Below, piece after piece: positions 46,661-53,107 of a stretch of 64,000 nucleotides of DNA (position 1 is the stretch's first letter; the number at the start of each line of letters is the position of its first letter). Below the pieces are notes generated by a model. That model made no database searches, was not told where the DNA came from, and saw only the letters and a list, made by a program, of their open reading frames with translations. The stretch lies in assembly GCA_963819685.1 (NCBI GenBank), contig CAWFXI010000007.1, positions 434,001-498,000 on the forward strand, written 5' to 3'. Made by a program: the position numbers and the translations under genes. This DNA is from CAIUGU01 sp963819685. GTDB taxonomy: Bacteria > Pseudomonadota > Gammaproteobacteria > Steroidobacterales > Steroidobacteraceae.

Positions 46661-46744
46661 TCAGGCCGTCTGCGATCCCTGGTATCCGAGCGCAAGAACC
46701 AGGACAAGGCTGGCGGCGACGAAGGCAATGGCAACGGCAAACAT
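46661..46744 (-). CDS. 27-residue single-span membrane peptide
   Basis: A tiny open frame with a near-ideal ribosome site (AAGAGGAG, 7 nt before ATG 46744). The product is MFAVAIAFVAASLVLVLALG followed by YQGSQTA; nearly all of it is one membrane helix. Such peptides often regulate or accompany membrane proteins. A 16-nt inverted repeat sits directly upstream at 46763-46778. The dioxygenase gene lies 159 nt downstream on the same strand. Function unknown; the strong ribosome site and hydrophobic composition are the only evidence. Confidence 0.6.
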   Translation of the reverse strand: MFAVAIAFVAASLVLVLALGYQGSQTA

Positions 46745-46762
46745 GGTGATCTCCTCTTGTTA

Positions 46763-46778
46763 CTAACTCTTCGGTTAG
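46763..46778. promoter_or_regulatory. Inverted repeat CTAAC-N6-GTTAG, possible operator
   Basis: CTAAC (46763-46767) and GTTAG (46774-46778) flank 6 nt, 19 nt upstream of the ATG of the 27-residue peptide and just beyond its ribosome site. Size and composition resemble TetR-family operators; it could equally be a small 5'-UTR hairpin. No TetR gene is in the window. Confidence 0.4.
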
Positions 46779-46915
46779 CATGATGGAGACGGCACCTGTC
46801 AATCTCAATACGGGATTGGTGAAGTTTTGTCGCGGTTTGCAAAGCCTGCCGCGATCCTCGTCAGGAATGGCCGATAGCGCCGTCCTGCCACCATCGACAG
46901 TGTAGACGAAGCGCC

Positions 46916-46997
46916 TTTAATGTTAATAAAAATATATGTTAATAATGATGTACGGCTAAGCATTTAACGTAAATATTAAGATAAATGACATTATATT
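46916..46997. other. AT-rich tract with TGTTAATAA direct repeats
   Basis: About 80 nt of strongly AT-rich sequence in otherwise high-GC DNA. TGTTAATAA occurs at 46921-46929 and again at 46937-46945 (16-nt period), followed by AACGTAAATATTAAGATAAA. It lies upstream of the leftward small-peptide/dioxygenase genes and past the end of the FucP-like gene, so could be a promoter or nucleoid-protein site. Confidence 0.6.
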
Positions 46998-47013
46998 CGC
47001 GGGCGTCCGCGAA
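46996..47013 (-). terminator. Perfect 7-bp hairpin after the FucP-like gene
   Basis: TTCGCGG (46996-47002) and CCGCGAA (47007-47013) pair around GCGT, 19 nt past the stop of the minus-strand transporter. The downstream minus-strand sequence is AT-rich (ATATAATGTCATTTATC) with no pure T-tract, so it is a weak intrinsic terminator candidate. Confidence 0.45.
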
Positions 47014-47031
47014 CCTTGAGCGATGGCAACT

Positions 47032-48321
47032 TCAACGCGTGGCGGCAGGTCTTGCGTCGCTGTAACGACCGAATCGTGCAATGACTGCGTAACAGGCCAC
47101 CGGCACGGCAAGGCCCGCTGTCAGTCCGAAATGGTCGGCAGTCAGGCCCACCATCACAGGAACGATCGCGCCGCCGACGATGGCAGTGCAGAGGAGTCCG
47201 GAAGCCTTCGGCGTATCTGTCGTCATGCCTTCCGTGGCGAGTGAAAAGATGGTGGGGAACATGATCGAGTTGGTGAAGCCCACCAGTATCAGCGCCCATC
47301 CGGCGATCGCGCCGCTGCTCAATGCGGATATCCCGATCAGGACGATCGCGCCGCAGGCAAAGACCATCAGGACCCTGCCGGGCTGAAAGCGGCGCAGGAT
47401 GAAGCCTCCGCATAGTCGCCCGATCATGGCGCCGGCCCAGTAGTACCCCAGCAGGACGCCGGCCACGACCGGCGCGAGCCCCATCGTCCGTTCCAGCCCG
47501 AGGTAGTTGACCATGATGCTCGCAACGCCCACTTCTGCACCGACATACAGAAAGATGCACAGACAACCAAACCGCAGGCGGGGGTTGGCGAGCAGCGAAA
47601 AGGTTCCTTCGAGACGCAGGGTTGCAAAGCGCTTCTGTTCAAGTGCCTTGCGACACAACCAGAAAACGATTGCCACGAGTGCCAGCACCGCGGCCAGGCC
47701 GACATAGGCCTCGGCAATGACAGCGCTCTCCGTAGTGCGATAGGTATCCAGTGCGGCTCCAGAAAGAGTGGCCGGATCGATATCGGCCGTCTGCCCCAGA
47801 ATCAGTTTCGCGCCAAAGGTGACGATCAGAAAGACACCCACCGAATTGAAGAACTGGGCAAAGGTCAGGCGGCTGTGCGCCGTCTCCGGGGGTCCGAGGG
47901 AAATGATCAGAGGGTTGACGGCCACCTGCAGCAGCGTAATACCGCCCCCCATGACAAACAGGGCTGCGAGGAACGGTGCATAAGCCCCGGACCAGGTGGC
48001 GGGCAGAAAAATCAGGCAGGCGACGATCATGATGCCGAAGCCGATCATGATTCCCCTGAAATACCCGACCCGGTTCATCAGCAGCCCGGCTGGAATCGAG
48101 AACAGCGCATAACTCGTGAAGAACGCGAACTGCACCAGCATTGCCTGGGCATAGCTGAGAGAAAAGAGTCCCTTGAGCTTGGCGACCAGCAGATCGGAAA
48201 CGTTGGTGATGCCGCCAAACAGGAAGAAGACGGCAATGACCAGCAACAGCAGCGGCAGCGATCCGCGATAGGATCCCGGATCGCCGGACTTTCTGACCGT
48301 AACGGGGGCTGAGGCCGTCAC
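47032..48321 (-). CDS. MFS sugar transporter, FucP/GlcP family
   Basis: 429 residues, twelve membrane segments. The N-terminal motif FFLFGGITNVSDLLVAKLKG, GLLMNRVGYFRGIMIGF and LLQVAVNPLIISLGPPETAH match the fucose:H+ symporter family; the second half begins FSLLANPRLRFGCLCIFLYV and holds GRLCGGFILRRFQPGRVL. It imports a hexose, fucose or related sugar with protons. It follows the FAH-family gene by 14 nt on the same strand, so the pair is likely an operon, perhaps importing a sugar or sugar acid whose breakdown includes an FAH-type enzyme. Confidence 0.91.
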   Translation of the reverse strand: MTASAPVTVRKSGDPGSYRGSLPLLLLVIAVFFLFGGITNVSDLLVAKLKGLFSLSYAQAMLVQFAFFTSYALFSIPAGLLMNRVGYFRGIMIGFGIMIVACLIFLPATWSGAYAPFLAALFVMGGGITLLQVAVNPLIISLGPPETAHSRLTFAQFFNSVGVFLIVTFGAKLILGQTADIDPATLSGAALDTYRTTESAVIAEAYVGLAAVLALVAIVFWLCRKALEQKRFATLRLEGTFSLLANPRLRFGCLCIFLYVGAEVGVASIMVNYLGLERTMGLAPVVAGVLLGYYWAGAMIGRLCGGFILRRFQPGRVLMVFACGAIVLIGISALSSGAIAGWALILVGFTNSIMFPTIFSLATEGMTTDTPKASGLLCTAIVGGAIVPVMVGLTADHFGLTAGLAVPVACYAVIARFGRYSDARPAATR

Positions 48322-48335
48322 GTCTGATCGCCCCC

Positions 48336-49445
48336 TTAAGGAGTCGAGGCTGCGACGACCGGATTGCTGAGCGTGCCGATGCCGTCGTAGGTGCAGACCA
48401 TGCGATCGCCAGCCTTGAGCAGTATCGGAGGAGTGCGTGCCGAGCCCGCTCCTGGCGGCGTTCCCGTCGCAATCACATCACCTGGACGCAGCGTGAGCAG
48501 GCTCGTCGCATAGGCGATCTGCTCGTCGATCGTGTGAATCATCTGCTTCGTATTGCCTTCCTGCAGCAGCTCACCGTTCAGCGAGAACCGGATATTGAGA
48601 TTGCCGGGTTCGCGGACGAATTCCTTCGGGGTGATGAACGGGCCCATCGGCGCAAACGTATCGTGACTCTTCGTCACCAGCCAGTCTGAGCCATAGCGCG
48701 TGTCGCCACGGCCCCCGCGGTCCGACATGTCATTCTCGAGCGTGTAGCCAAAAATGTAGTCCATGGCTCGGTCGGTGGGGACATAGCTGGCGGGGCGGCC
48801 GATCACTACCCCGAGTTCGCATTCCCATTCGATCTGGGTGCGCTGACGCGGCATCCGCACGGGTTCTCCATCCGCCACGATTGCAGCCGGTGCCTTGAGA
48901 AACATGAAGGGATTCCAGCGCGTGTCCCCTTCCTTGCGCATCCAGATGCCCGGTGCGCTGGTCGTATTGGGTAGCGCACTACCCGCAGTCGGGGCGGTTT
49001 GCCCTGGCGATCCCTGGCGGACGCGAGCCATCTCGATATCATGTTCCCGGTAGTTGACCGCCACATTGAGCATGGTGGTGGGATACATGATGGGTGGCAG
49101 GATCTTGAGCGCACCCACGTCATAGACGTAAGCGGGACGCGCCGCACCGGGTGCCTCCGTGACGCGCACGATCTCCTGAATGCGGGCCTTGAGCTCCTGG
49201 TCATACCGGGCAATGAGATCCTTCATGTCGCTCGGAGCGGTAACGGTAGACGCCGGATTGCGGATCGCGGCGTGAGCAGCCGCAAGGTCGATGACAACTG
49301 CCTCGCGCAGAACGATCCCGACGAATGGCCGGCCCTGTCTTTCGAAAGTACCCAGTTTGTAGGCCGTGGGGGCACCCTGTGCATTCACTGCGAACGGTGC
49401 GACCACCGCCACGACACAGGCGAGTACTTTGGCGACTTGGCTCAT
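48336..49445 (-). CDS. Exported fumarylacetoacetate hydrolase-family protein
   Basis: 369 residues from ATG 49445 (GGGGGA upstream). The first 22 residues (VLACVVAVVAPFAVNAQG) are a signal peptide, unusual because FAH enzymes are normally cytoplasmic. The FAH domain is complete: MLNVAVNYREHDIE, TQIEWECELGVVIGRPASYV (Glu metal ligands), YTLENDMSDRGGRGDTR (Asp ligand) and GDVIATGTPPGAGSARTPPI. Family reactions include hydrolysis of acylpyruvates and decarboxylation of oxoacids, also sugar-acid dehydration steps. Divergent from an AraC gene (152-nt region), which likely controls it and the transporter. Confidence 0.9.
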   Translation of the reverse strand: MSQVAKVLACVVAVVAPFAVNAQGAPTAYKLGTFERQGRPFVGIVLREAVVIDLAAAHAAIRNPASTVTAPSDMKDLIARYDQELKARIQEIVRVTEAPGAARPAYVYDVGALKILPPIMYPTTMLNVAVNYREHDIEMARVRQGSPGQTAPTAGSALPNTTSAPGIWMRKEGDTRWNPFMFLKAPAAIVADGEPVRMPRQRTQIEWECELGVVIGRPASYVPTDRAMDYIFGYTLENDMSDRGGRGDTRYGSDWLVTKSHDTFAPMGPFITPKEFVREPGNLNIRFSLNGELLQEGNTKQMIHTIDEQIAYATSLLTLRPGDVIATGTPPGAGSARTPPILLKAGDRMVCTYDGIGTLSNPVVAASTP

Positions 49446-49597
49446 GGAATCCCCCGGAATCCGGTTGTTGTAGCTGGCAGTGTAGACCGAACTCATGCCG
49501 GATTTCATGTCCCCGCGCACCGGCAGCCTCGCTTCCCGGGAACTCTGCGATATTCTCCGGGGATCGTGGGTACAAGGCGGAGCAGATTCCAGCTCGT

Positions 49598-50359
49598 ATG
49601 AAGCCAACCGCAAGCGGACGCATCCTGTTCTGGCGCTATGGCAGCCTGTGGATCGGTCTGGCAGGCGAACCTGCCGGTATGCACGCCCATCACGCAGTCC
49701 AGATCTCATTGCCGTTTCCAGGATGCCGGGTGCAACTCCAGCGACCGTCGGAGCGCTGGACGAGCTTTGGAGCGGCAATTGTGGCGGCCCACCAGCCCCA
49801 TGCTTTCGACGCGCGCGGGCAATTTGTCGCACAGATATTTCTTGATCCCGAATCGCGGGCTGGAAGAGCGCTGCACCTGAGCTGCCAGGAAAAGGGTGTC
49901 GACGCACTGAATGTCGACATGCTCGAACCGCTGGTGGCGAAGCTCGCCACCGCCTTTGGAAACCGCGCTGCCGATACAGAGCTCATCGCACTTGCTGACG
50001 CGGTTGTCGAAACACTTGCCGGGGCAACCGCAAAATCGGGGACGCCGCCCGACCCTCGAATAGTGCTGGCACTCGATCTGATGCGTGAGCGCCTGGGCAA
50101 GACAATTTCACTTGGTGCGATGGCTGCTGCAGTCCACCTGTCGCCAGACCGCTTTCGGCACCTGTTCATGGAGGAAACGGGCGTGGGATTCAGGCCCTAC
50201 CTGCTGTGGCTACGGCTGGAGTGCGCGCTTGCTGCGTATGTAGCCGGCAGCACGCTGACCGACGCGGCCTACGCCGGCGGTTTCGCGGACTCTGCACACT
50301 TCTCTCGCACCTTCAGGAAGATGTTTGGCATTGCGCCCGCCAGCGTTCGACCCGAATAG
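49598..50359 (+). CDS. AraC-family transcriptional regulator
   Basis: 253 residues. The N-terminal cupin-like region (HAHHAVQISLPFPGCRVQLQ, GAAIVAAHQPHAFDARGQFV) is the likely sensor; the C-terminal double HTH spans about 155-253: ISLGAMAAAVHLSPDRFRHL then TLTDAAYAGGFADSAHFSRT and FRKMFGIAPASVR. ATG 49598 is chosen as the cupin part starts soon after; upstream in-frame ATGs run into the divergent FAH gene. By position it probably regulates the FAH-transporter operon. Confidence 0.9.
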   Translation: MKPTASGRILFWRYGSLWIGLAGEPAGMHAHHAVQISLPFPGCRVQLQRPSERWTSFGAAIVAAHQPHAFDARGQFVAQIFLDPESRAGRALHLSCQEKGVDALNVDMLEPLVAKLATAFGNRAADTELIALADAVVETLAGATAKSGTPPDPRIVLALDLMRERLGKTISLGAMAAAVHLSPDRFRHLFMEETGVGFRPYLLWLRLECALAAYVAGSTLTDAAYAGGFADSAHFSRTFRKMFGIAPASVRPE

Positions 50360-50440
50360 CCGTTTCGTTCAAGCCGGTGTCGTGATGCATCCGTAGAGTG
50401 CGTTGGTGTCTTCTCAATCCAACTCACTCGGAGAATCATC

Positions 50441-50608
50441 ATGAACGAAGCAACGACCAATCGCTGCGGTTGCGCCACTTGCCCCGGCTCGGTCTGTGCC
50501 TGTGGCTGCCAGCAGGTAACTGAACAGGCTGCGTGTGCTTGTGGACCGCAATGCAAGTGTGGAGAGGCTTGCGCGTGTGCGAACAAGCGCGGCGGTCAAT
50601 CGACCTGA
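50441..50608 (+). CDS. Metallothionein-like cysteine-rich protein, 55 residues
   Basis: From ATG 50441 (CGGAG 8 nt upstream) to TGA 50608. Twelve of 55 residues are cysteines, at 9, 11, 14, 19, 21, 23, 32, 34, 38, 40, 44 and 46, in C-x-C and C-x2-C or C-x3-C patterns (CGCATCPGSVCACGCQ, then CACGPQCKCGEACACANK). There are no His, Tyr, Trp or Phe residues. The two six-Cys halves suggest two metal clusters binding Zn, Cd or Cu(I). It does not follow the SmtA-type pattern, which has histidines and a hydrophobic middle. It follows the AraC gene by 81 nt on the same strand; the DUF488 gene converges from the right. Confidence 0.8.
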   Translation: MNEATTNRCGCATCPGSVCACGCQQVTEQAACACGPQCKCGEACACANKRGGQST

Positions 50609-50749
50609 TCCAGGCGAACCGCCTTGGCGAACGGCATGAAGAAGGCCATTTGCTGCGGCGGGGATTCCGGCGGAGCATGACGGGTACGCTGTTGATCAGC
50701 GTACTCGTCGCCTCGCCGGGTTTCACTGTTGGCAGGAATTCGCCTTGAA

Positions 50750-51160
50750 TTACCTGGCCGGCATTCTTTTATCGACTGCCATATTCGCACCTGCTTCGCT
50801 GAGCAGCACACGCAGCACCGAGCGGTGACACCGGGCTTCGTGTTCACAATAGCAGCCGACAGAAATGTCTGCGGAATGGGAAAGCAATGCAAGCAGCTTG
50901 ATGGCGTGCGCGGCATCGGGAGCGGCCATTTCCCCGCGATACTTTCTCACGAAGCGGTTCCACTGGGCGTCCGTGGCAGCGCCCTTCGCAAGCTTCATGG
51001 TTTCGAGTGAAGGCGCGAGTGTCGGGAACCAGACATCGTACCAGTCGTCTTGCGAATATCTCGCCTTCGGCACTCCCCGCGGCGGACGCCTGACGGTGCC
51101 GACACGGACACCCTCCTGTGGGTTGCGCGGAGAGCCCAACATGACGATGCGTAGTGCCAT
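50750..51160 (-). CDS. DUF488 family protein
   Basis: 136 residues: VGTVRRPPRGVPKARYSQDD, WYDVWFPTLAPSLETMKLAK and the C-terminal CYCEHEARCHRSVLRVLLSE. The Cys pair in C-Y-C-x4-C-H is the conserved end of the DUF488 fold (usually C-x-C-E-x3-x-C-H-R). Function is unknown; homologues are small cytoplasmic proteins sometimes linked to nucleic-acid metabolism. The reading frame is complete with ATG 51160 but has only a weak ribosome site. It overlaps no other plausible gene. Confidence 0.82.
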   Translation of the reverse strand: MALRIVMLGSPRNPQEGVRVGTVRRPPRGVPKARYSQDDWYDVWFPTLAPSLETMKLAKGAATDAQWNRFVRKYRGEMAAPDAAHAIKLLALLSHSADISVGCYCEHEARCHRSVLRVLLSEAGANMAVDKRMPAR

Positions 51161-51289
51161 GATCCAGCGCTTGCCTTGTGCACTTGTGATTCGCTATCGA
51201 ATTCAGTCTATCGAACGGGTAGTCGTTTGCTAGAAGGCAAGTCCACGCTTCGGTAGCCCGAAATTCCCTTCTCTATGCTGCGCGCCTCT

Positions 51290-51784
51290 TCATTTCCCGG
51301 TGGCAGGATTGCGCGGCTTGGCGTCGGGATAAAGTGTTCCATCTTTGTGCGAATAGCCGGCGCGTCCCTTGATCGCATGCAGGTCGATGTCGGAATAGTA
51401 GGCTTCGTCTTCATCGGGACGTCGCGTGCCGATCTCGAGGACAATGGCTGTCTGCTCTGAACGATTCTGCAGATGATGCCCATTGGGTTCGCCCGCCTTG
51501 AAGCCGGCACAATCGCCCGGCCGCAAGGTTTCCTCACCTGAGTCCGTGACCAGGACAATCTCTCCTTCCAGAACGTAGACGAACTCGTCTTCTTCCGTGT
51601 GCCAGTGCCGCTGACTGGACCAGCATCCGGGCGGCAGCCGGGTCAGGTTCACACCGAACTGCGTGAGTCCAGCAGCGTCACCAATCCGCTGTCGGAATCG
51701 CCCCTGACACGGAACGTCGAACGGTGATGGATATCTGGAACCCACTACCGTCGGCGCATCTTCCAGGTTGATCTTCTTGGCCAT
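51290..51784 (-). CDS. Cupin-domain protein
   Basis: 164 residues. The cupin core has CWSSQRHWHTEEDEFVYVLEGE (motif 1: H-x-H, E ligands) and GDCAGFKAGEPNGHHLQNRS (motif 2: the last His). Ends DIDLHAIKGRAGYSHKDGTL. Metal-binding single-domain cupins serve as isomerases, dioxygenases or sensors; no finer call is possible. Ribosome site GAGGG before ATG 51784. The ICMT-like gene is 91 nt upstream on the same strand. Confidence 0.88.
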   Translation of the reverse strand: MAKKINLEDAPTVVGSRYPSPFDVPCQGRFRQRIGDAAGLTQFGVNLTRLPPGCWSSQRHWHTEEDEFVYVLEGEIVLVTDSGEETLRPGDCAGFKAGEPNGHHLQNRSEQTAIVLEIGTRRPDEDEAYYSDIDLHAIKGRAGYSHKDGTLYPDAKPRNPATGK

Positions 51785-51875
51785 TTCCGTAGACCCTCAA
51801 AATTCTGAATTCGCGGGCGCGTTCCGGCCGGAACGATCAGACAATTTTCACATTGCCGCGGAAACGCCGCGGCCT

Positions 51876-52337
51876 TCAAATCCAGCGTCGTACCCTGGCG
51901 GCATACACCTTGAAATCGTCGCCAAATCGCTGCGCGAGAATTCTCTCTTCCGGCTCGATCTGAAAGCGGTTGATGTAGAACACGAACAACACCGGACCCA
52001 CCAGTGGCCAAAGAGAAGCCAGGAAGGCAGCCCAAGCGAGCAGAAACAGGGCCATCCCCACGTACATCGGATTGCGCGTGATTCGATAGATGCCGTTTGT
52101 GACCAGTGCCGAGGCGTTCTGTGGTTTGAGCGGATTGACGGTTGTCCTGGCTTTTCGAAATGCGATGAGCCCGAGGATGTCAAAGGAAATCCCCACTATC
52201 GCAATGGCGATCGCCACGCCCAATCGCAATCCGAACGGCAGTTCCAGCGAAGGTCCGCTGGATGAGTTCGCCCACATCCCCGCCGCGATAATCAACGCAA
52301 CAACGGGTGGTGGAATCCTGTTTTCGAGGGGGTGCAT
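51876..52337 (-). CDS. Isoprenylcysteine carboxyl methyltransferase (ICMT/PEMT)-family membrane protein
   Basis: 153 residues with four membrane helices. The SAM-binding family motif GIYRITRNPMYVGMALFLLA (about 84-103) and the closing IEPEERILAQRFGDDFKVYA are diagnostic. Bacterial members methylate lipids or small molecules, since prenylated proteins are absent. Start ATG 52337. It may be co-transcribed with the cupin gene. Substrate unknown. Confidence 0.88.
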   Translation of the reverse strand: MHPLENRIPPPVVALIIAAGMWANSSSGPSLELPFGLRLGVAIAIAIVGISFDILGLIAFRKARTTVNPLKPQNASALVTNGIYRITRNPMYVGMALFLLAWAAFLASLWPLVGPVLFVFYINRFQIEPEERILAQRFGDDFKVYAARVRRWI

Positions 52338-52784
52338 GGGAGTGGACTGATTTGGTAACAGGATAACCCGTTAACCCCCAATGGCACCGTAGTTATGGCC
52401 CGAAACGCAATGCGTGATGGCGCAGCGTACCCTTGCAAGCGTTTCGCTTCCTACAGATGAGTGTTGTGATCATGCAGTCTTGACCCTGATGACGACCGGT
52501 CAGCCAAAGCATTTTCCTGCCAGGTTGGACATAGGGTTGTGGTATGGCCGACAGGTGGTGACGCGCCGCCTCACCTGCATAAATGGCACTCCCCGCCAGC
52601 GCCATGATGCCAGCCGTTGGTGGCAGCAACACCGCCAGGTAGTTGCGAGCAACGTGTCCAGTGCCGCAGTTCCAATGTCGTCGGGCACCCTCTGCGAAGT
52701 TGGCACCGATATGTCCAACACCAACCGGCCAGACCATAACCCTGTGGCCGGCATGGCATCTGACCCTTACCCTTGCTCTGCACG
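52338..52784. other. Gap without recognisable gene
   Basis: About 450 nt between the ICMT-like start and the REP-like hairpins. Open frames exist on both strands but none shows a familiar domain, a good ribosome site or codon pattern like the neighbours. On the minus strand 52560-52760 carries scattered hydrophobic pieces in two frames, perhaps a gene relic; I cannot name it. Confidence 0.4.
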
Positions 52785-52891
52785 ACCTCTCCCCAGGGAG
52801 AGGTGGAAAACCCTCTACCGCGCGAGGCGCGGCGTCTCCCAAGGAGAGGTTCGGAGGCCCTCACCCCAGCCCTCTCCCTGCAGGGAGAGGG
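52785..52891. repeat. REP-like palindromes (CCTCTCCC family)
   Basis: ACCTCTCCC (52785-52793) pairs with GGGAGAGGT (52796-52804), and a perfect 22-nt palindrome occupies 52870-52891 (CCCTCTCCCTG / CAGGGAGAGGG). A weaker TCTCC/GGAGA pair is between them (about 52830-52845). CCTCACCCCAGCCCTCTCCC sequences are common intergenic repeats in gammaproteobacteria. They lie between the ICMT-like gene and the leuA leader. Confidence 0.7.
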
Positions 52892-52935
52892 AGCAAAGGC
52901 TTGCAACCCTCTGATCCGGCTGTTAGATTCCGTCC

Positions 52936-53016
52936 ATGCGTAACTCCCAGCAAACAAGCGCTCTGCCCCGTCTCGGCAGCTCGTTGCTGGGCGCGCGCCT
53001 GCACCTGCGTCGCTAG
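52936..53016 (+). CDS. leuL: Candidate leucine leader peptide of leuA
   Basis: A 26-codon open frame, MRNSQQTSALPRLGSSLLGA followed by RLHLRR. Six of 26 residues are leucine, with Leu-Leu at 17-18 and two more at 22 and 24, and the stop falls inside a set of alternative hairpins just before leuA. This is the layout of transcription attenuation, where ribosome stalling at Leu codons decides RNA folding. The Leu codons are not a run of four as in enteric leuL, and the ribosome site is weak, so it stays a candidate. Confidence 0.5.
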   Translation: MRNSQQTSALPRLGSSLLGARLHLRR

Positions 53017-53056
53017 ACGCAAAGCAACCCCGTGCAGGCGCCCCATTCATGGCGCC
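52995..53056 (+). promoter_or_regulatory. Mutually exclusive hairpins upstream of leuA
   Basis: GCGCCTGCAC (52995-53004) pairs perfectly with GTGCAGGCGC (53032-53041); its loop holds a smaller hairpin TGCGTC/GACGCA (53006-53011, 53016-53021) over the leader stop. The right arm can instead pair as GGCGCC (53037-53042) with GGCGCC (53051-53056). Only one pairing can form at a time. No T-tract follows, so control may act on translation or through Rho instead of an intrinsic terminator. Confidence 0.5.
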
Positions 53057-53107
53057 ACTGAAATCCCCCGATTGAGTTGGCTGATCCCTAAAGAGGATCT
53101 TGAATCC

